Shown: one piece after another, positions 60,798 to 64,000 of the stretch
Position numbering within the stretch: the stretch's first letter is position 1
How the letters are laid out: the number at the start of each line of letters is the position of its first letter
Source: UBA3206 sp963623875
GTDB lineage: Bacteria > Bacillota_I > Bacilli_A > Acholeplasmatales > Anaeroplasmataceae
Direction of reading: 5' to 3'
Length of the DNA stretch: 64,000 nucleotides
Assembly (NCBI GenBank): GCA_963623875.1
Contig: CAVFNL010000008.1
Coordinates: forward strand, 1-64,000
Translations under genes and position numbers: made by a program
The notes under the pieces: generated by a model
Told to the model about the DNA's origin: nothing
What the model saw: the letters and a program-made list of their open reading frames with translations, nothing else
Databases searched by the model: none

Positions 60798-62024
60798 ATG
60801 GACAAGAAGAATATAAAAAAAGTAGTATTAGCATATTCAGGAGGACTTGATACATCAATTATCATTCCTTGGCTAAAGGAGAATTATAACAACTGCGAAG
60901 TTATTGCAGTATCAGGAAACGTTGGTCAAGCTGATGAACTTGATGGTCTTGAGGAAAAAGCTATCAAAACAGGAGCTTCAAAATTATATGTTGAAGATTT
61001 AAATAAAGAATTTGTTGAGGATTATATTTTCCCAACATTAAAAGCTGGAGCAAAATATGAAGGTAAATATTTACTAGGAACTTCATTTGCAAGACCTATT
61101 ATTGCAAAGAGAATTGCAGAAATTGCTTTAAAAGAAGGTGCAGACGCAATTGTTCATGGATGTACTGGTAAAGGAAATGATCAAGTTCGTTTCGAATTAG
61201 CAATAAAGGCAGTTGCGCCAAATATGCCTGTTATCGCACCTTGGCGTGAGTGGGATATTAAATCTCGTGATGAAGAAATCGATTATGCAGAAGCACATAA
61301 TATTCCATTAAAGATTTCAAGAGAAACTAATTATTCAAAAGATAAGAATTTATGGCATTTATCACATGAAGGATTAGATCTTGAAAATCCTGCAAATGAA
61401 CCTAAATATGATAAGATATTAGAAATGGGAGTTTCACCAGAACAAGCACCTGATAAAGCAGAATATGTAACTATTCATTTTGAAAAAGGTGTTCCAACTG
61501 CAGTTAATGGAAAAGAAATGAATGCAGTAGATCTTGTTTGGGAATTAAATAAGATTGGTGGAAGAAATGGTGTAGGTATTATTGATATCGTTGAAAATAG
61601 ACTTGTAGGTATGAAGTCTCGTGGTGTTTATGAAACTCCAGGTGGAACTATTTTATATGAAGCTCATGAAATGTTAGAGTCTATCACTCTTGATAAACAA
61701 ACTATGCATTTTAAGAGAGGAGTTGCAGATAAGTTTGCAGAACTTGTATACGATGGACTTTGGTATACTCAATTAAGAGAAGCTTTAAGTGCATTCGTAG
61801 ATGAAACTCAAAAGACTGTAACAGGTGATGTTAAAGTTAAATTATATAAGGGAAATATTACTCCAGCATCTATAACTTCTCCAAATTCATTATGGAATGA
61901 AGAAATCGCATCATTCGGTGATGATGAAGGTGCTTATAATCAAGCAGATGCTGCGGGATTTATTAATCTATTTGGACTTCCAATTAAGGTTCAAGCATTA
62001 TTAAATAGTAAAAAAAATAAGTAA
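60798..62024 (+). CDS. argG: argininosuccinate synthase
   Basis: ArgG (408 aa) joins citrulline and aspartate with ATP. The ATP pyrophosphatase loop is AYSGGLDTSI, followed by HGCTGKGNDQVRFE and the GRNGVGIIDIVENR block. AAGGAG precedes ATG 60798. It leads the arg operon under the tandem leader; argH follows after 19 nt. Confidence 0.97.
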   Translation: MDKKNIKKVVLAYSGGLDTSIIIPWLKENYNNCEVIAVSGNVGQADELDGLEEKAIKTGASKLYVEDLNKEFVEDYIFPTLKAGAKYEGKYLLGTSFARPIIAKRIAEIALKEGADAIVHGCTGKGNDQVRFELAIKAVAPNMPVIAPWREWDIKSRDEEIDYAEAHNIPLKISRETNYSKDKNLWHLSHEGLDLENPANEPKYDKILEMGVSPEQAPDKAEYVTIHFEKGVPTAVNGKEMNAVDLVWELNKIGGRNGVGIIDIVENRLVGMKSRGVYETPGGTILYEAHEMLESITLDKQTMHFKRGVADKFAELVYDGLWYTQLREALSAFVDETQKTVTGDVKVKLYKGNITPASITSPNSLWNEEIASFGDDEGAYNQADAAGFINLFGLPIKVQALLNSKKNK

Positions 62025-62043
62025 TAAATAAAGGTGACTAATT

Positions 62044-63417
62044 ATGGCAATGTGGGCTGGTAGATTTAAAAAAGAAGAAAGTAAAGAAGTTAATGATTTT
62101 AATTCTTCAATTTCTTTTGATAGTAGAATGTTTGAGCAGGATATTTTAGGATCTATCGCTCATGCAACCATGCTAGGAAAACAAAACATTATATCTAAAG
62201 AAGATTCAAAGCTGATAGTAAAAACTTTAACTGAAATATTAGAAGATATCAAAAATAAGAAATTACTTTTTGATTATGATGCTGAAGACATTCATATGTT
62301 TGTTGAGGCTGAACTTACAAAACGTATTGGTGAAGTAGGAAAAAGACTTCATACTTCAAGATCAAGAAACGATCAAGTGGCTTTAGATATTAGACTTTAT
62401 TTACGTGATGAAATAGAAAATATAAACAAATTAACATTAAATTTAATAAATGTTATTTTAAATATAGCAGATGCTAATAAAGAGACAATAATGCCAGGCT
62501 ATACTCATCTACAAAGAGCACAACCTATTACATTTGCAAATCATTTATTAGCATATGCTACAATGTTTAAGCGTGATATTGAACGCTTATGTGACACTAA
62601 AAAGAGATTAAACAAAAATCCACTAGGATCATGTGCATTAGCAGGTACAACATATAATATCGATAGAGGAATGGTTGCACAACTTCTTAATATGGATGGG
62701 GTAACACCAAATTCTTTAGATGGTGTATCTGATAGAGATTTTTGTGTAGAACTTGCTTCAACAATTGCTATTATGCAAATGCATTTATCAAGATTTAGTG
62801 AAGAAATTATAATGTGGTCATCATGGGAATTTAAATTTATTGATCTTGATGATGCATATTCTACAGGATCTTCAATAATGCCACAAAAGAAAAATCCTGA
62901 TATAGCTGAACTTGTAAGAGGTAAAACAGGAAGAGTTTATGGTAATTTAATTACTTTATTAACTATGTTAAAAGGAATACCTTTAGCATATAATAAAGAT
63001 ATGCAAGAAGATAAACAAGCAATATTTGATTCTGTAGATACAATAAAAGATTGTCTTAAGATATTTGCGCCAATGCTAGAAACTATGACAATCAATAAAA
63101 ATAATATGAAAAGAGCTGCTGCAAAAGGGTTTATAAACGCAACAGATCTTGCAGATTATTTGGTTAAAAAGGGAATGGCTTTTAGAAGTGCATATAAGAT
63201 TTCAGGTACTCTTGTAGCACGTTGTATTGATCTTGACACAACTCTTGAAGAACTTCCACTAGAAGAATATAAAGTATTAAGTGATTTATTTGATGAAGAT
63301 TTGTATGATGCCATAGATTTAAAAAATGCTACATTTAGAAGAAATAGCGAAGGAGCATCTTCAATAGAATCTACGACAAAACAAATAAATGATATGAAAA
63401 AGGAGCTTGGACTATAA
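62044..63417 (+). CDS. argH: argininosuccinate lyase
   Basis: ArgH (457 aa) cleaves argininosuccinate to arginine and fumarate. The superfamily signature GSSIMPQKKNPD holds the catalytic serine loop; TSRSRNDQVALD and GYTHLQRAQP are conserved. AAAGGTGA precedes ATG 62044. The stop overlaps argC by one base. Confidence 0.97.
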   Translation: MAMWAGRFKKEESKEVNDFNSSISFDSRMFEQDILGSIAHATMLGKQNIISKEDSKLIVKTLTEILEDIKNKKLLFDYDAEDIHMFVEAELTKRIGEVGKRLHTSRSRNDQVALDIRLYLRDEIENINKLTLNLINVILNIADANKETIMPGYTHLQRAQPITFANHLLAYATMFKRDIERLCDTKKRLNKNPLGSCALAGTTYNIDRGMVAQLLNMDGVTPNSLDGVSDRDFCVELASTIAIMQMHLSRFSEEIIMWSSWEFKFIDLDDAYSTGSSIMPQKKNPDIAELVRGKTGRVYGNLITLLTMLKGIPLAYNKDMQEDKQAIFDSVDTIKDCLKIFAPMLETMTINKNNMKRAAAKGFINATDLADYLVKKGMAFRSAYKISGTLVARCIDLDTTLEELPLEEYKVLSDLFDEDLYDAIDLKNATFRRNSEGASSIESTTKQINDMKKELGL

Positions 63418-64000
63418 TGACAAAAGTTTATATAGACGGTCAATCAGGAACAACAGGTCTTAGAATAAATGAACGCCTTTTAAAAAGAAATGATATCAAA
63501 ATTCTTCAAATTGCTGAAGAAAAACGTCATGATGAAGTAGAAAGAGCTAAATTTATTAATGAAGCTGATATAGTATTCTTATGTCTTCCTGATGATGCGG
63601 CAATAGAAGCTGTTAAATTATGCACAAATCCTAATACAGTAATAATAGATGCATCTACTGCACATAGATGTGATAGTGCTTGGGCATATGGATTTCCTGA
63701 ATTAGATATTGAATTATATAATAAAATCAAAAATTCAAAAAGAATTGCTAATCCAGGATGTTATGCATCAGGTTTTATGTCTATCGTATATCCTCTTATA
63801 AAAATGGGTATTGCATCTTCAGATTATCCATTTAGTGCAAATGCTATTTCAGGATATAGTGGTGCTGGCAAAAAAGGAATTGCGGAATATGAAAATGAAT
63901 CAAGAAATTCAATGTATGACGCTCCAAGACTTTATGCTATGAACATGGCTCATAAACATTTAAAAGAAATGCAAACTATTGCAGGACTTAAAGAAAAACC
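63417..64000 (+). CDS. argC: N-acetyl-gamma-glutamyl-phosphate reductase, type 2 (partial)
   Basis: At least 194 codons, open to the window edge. The start reads TKVYIDGQSGTTGLRI, the NAD(P)-binding loop of the shorter type-2 ArgC. The catalytic cysteine lies in NPGCYASGF, and STAHR and SGYSGAGKKG follow. It reduces N-acetylglutamyl-phosphate in ornithine synthesis. Full length should be about 310 aa, so about one third is missing. ATG 63417 shares a base with the argH stop. Confidence 0.93.
   Translation, partial: MTKVYIDGQSGTTGLRINERLLKRNDIKILQIAEEKRHDEVERAKFINEADIVFLCLPDDAAIEAVKLCTNPNTVIIDASTAHRCDSAWAYGFPELDIELYNKIKNSKRIANPGCYASGFMSIVYPLIKMGIASSDYPFSANAISGYSGAGKKGIAEYENESRNSMYDAPRLYAMNMAHKHLKEMQTIAGLKEK

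Noticed and set aside
1..64000. CRISPR arrays, prophage, tRNA genes, long direct repeats and polyketide or peptide-antibiotic clusters
   Set aside because: None was seen on either strand: no regularly spaced repeats, no phage structural genes and no cloverleaf-like sequence outside the T-boxes.

Overview
The window reads as a chromosomal segment of a strongly AT-rich, Gram-positive-type bacterium (Bacillota). Its lineage is probably near the Erysipelotrichia or the wall-less and Tenericutes-like Bacilli relatives, but I cannot place it further from sequence alone. Evidence for this is the rimP-nusA-ylxR-ylxQ-infB-rbfA operon order, CcpA, two T-box leaders, YolD with its Y-family polymerase, DUF1836, a CsoR repressor and Shine-Dalgarno (SD) sites of AGGAGG type. 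TGA is used as a stop, so the code is standard. Two rubrerythrins, a phosphoketolase and class II aldolase/enolase suggest a fermentative, air-sensitive organism. It makes arginine, and it probably makes a carboxyspermidine-type polyamine. Nearly all genes are on the + strand; the exceptions are plsC, a DUF1836 gene, coaD and hslO.

Layout. 1-80: 3' end of a 5S rRNA and its terminator. 81-3385: a tiny unit, then a copper-resistance operon (HMA-CsoR fusion repressor and CopA with HMA domains at both ends). 3440-7433: an orphan protein and phosphoketolase. 7473-9660: plsC (-), then a Fur-family regulator with a 10-TM metal exporter. 9735-14844: Y-polymerase/YolD, SWIM-SNF2 helicase, YfcE phosphodiesterase. 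14935-19696: a CmpB-type membrane protein fused to a degenerate glycosyltransferase, then CpXC, ASCH and RmlC-like proteins and a GGDEF protein. 19702-24193: KduD, a HAD phosphatase, EF-P, a cysteine-less radical-SAM-like protein, aldolase and an RluA-type synthase. 24194-28050: gene-poor stretch, DUF1836 (-), then a structured leader feeding a carboxynorspermidine synthase/decarboxylase pair. 28105-33956: Wzz-like membrane protein, GlpK, phosphosugar mutase, a second GGDEF protein. 34099-39318: a peptidase/acetyltransferase/B3-4/trans-sulfuration/PatB/HAD operon. 39404-40861: membrane protein and coaD (-). 41175-45580: the nusA-infB operon. 45600-51129: heterodimeric ABC exporter, DUF3737, second PatB. 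51133-53634: CcpA, and T-box-controlled TyrRS. 53723-57258: a 695-aa orphan and enolase. 57277-60263: a frameshifted lipoprotein, two rubrerythrins, hslO (-). 60307-64000: a two-part RNA leader and argG-argH-argC, with argC running off the end.

How it works together. Regulation at RNA level is conspicuous: five places carry a terminator or terminator-like hairpin in a position to attenuate the downstream gene (polyamine pair, glpK, rimP operon, tyrS, argG). The arg leader has two modules in series: an unrecognised bistable hairpin set with its own terminator, followed by an arginine (CGC) T-box. Copper control is compact: the repressor operator fills the spacer of its own promoter, and a strong SD and ATG inside copA could release a free CopZ-like chaperone.

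Most of the window is ordinary housekeeping. The strongest candidates for something undescribed are the arg leader switch, the polyamine leader, the HMA-CsoR/CopA-CopZ arrangement, and the CpXC-ASCH-pseudo-RmlC-GGDEF cluster next to the CmpB-glycosyltransferase fusion.
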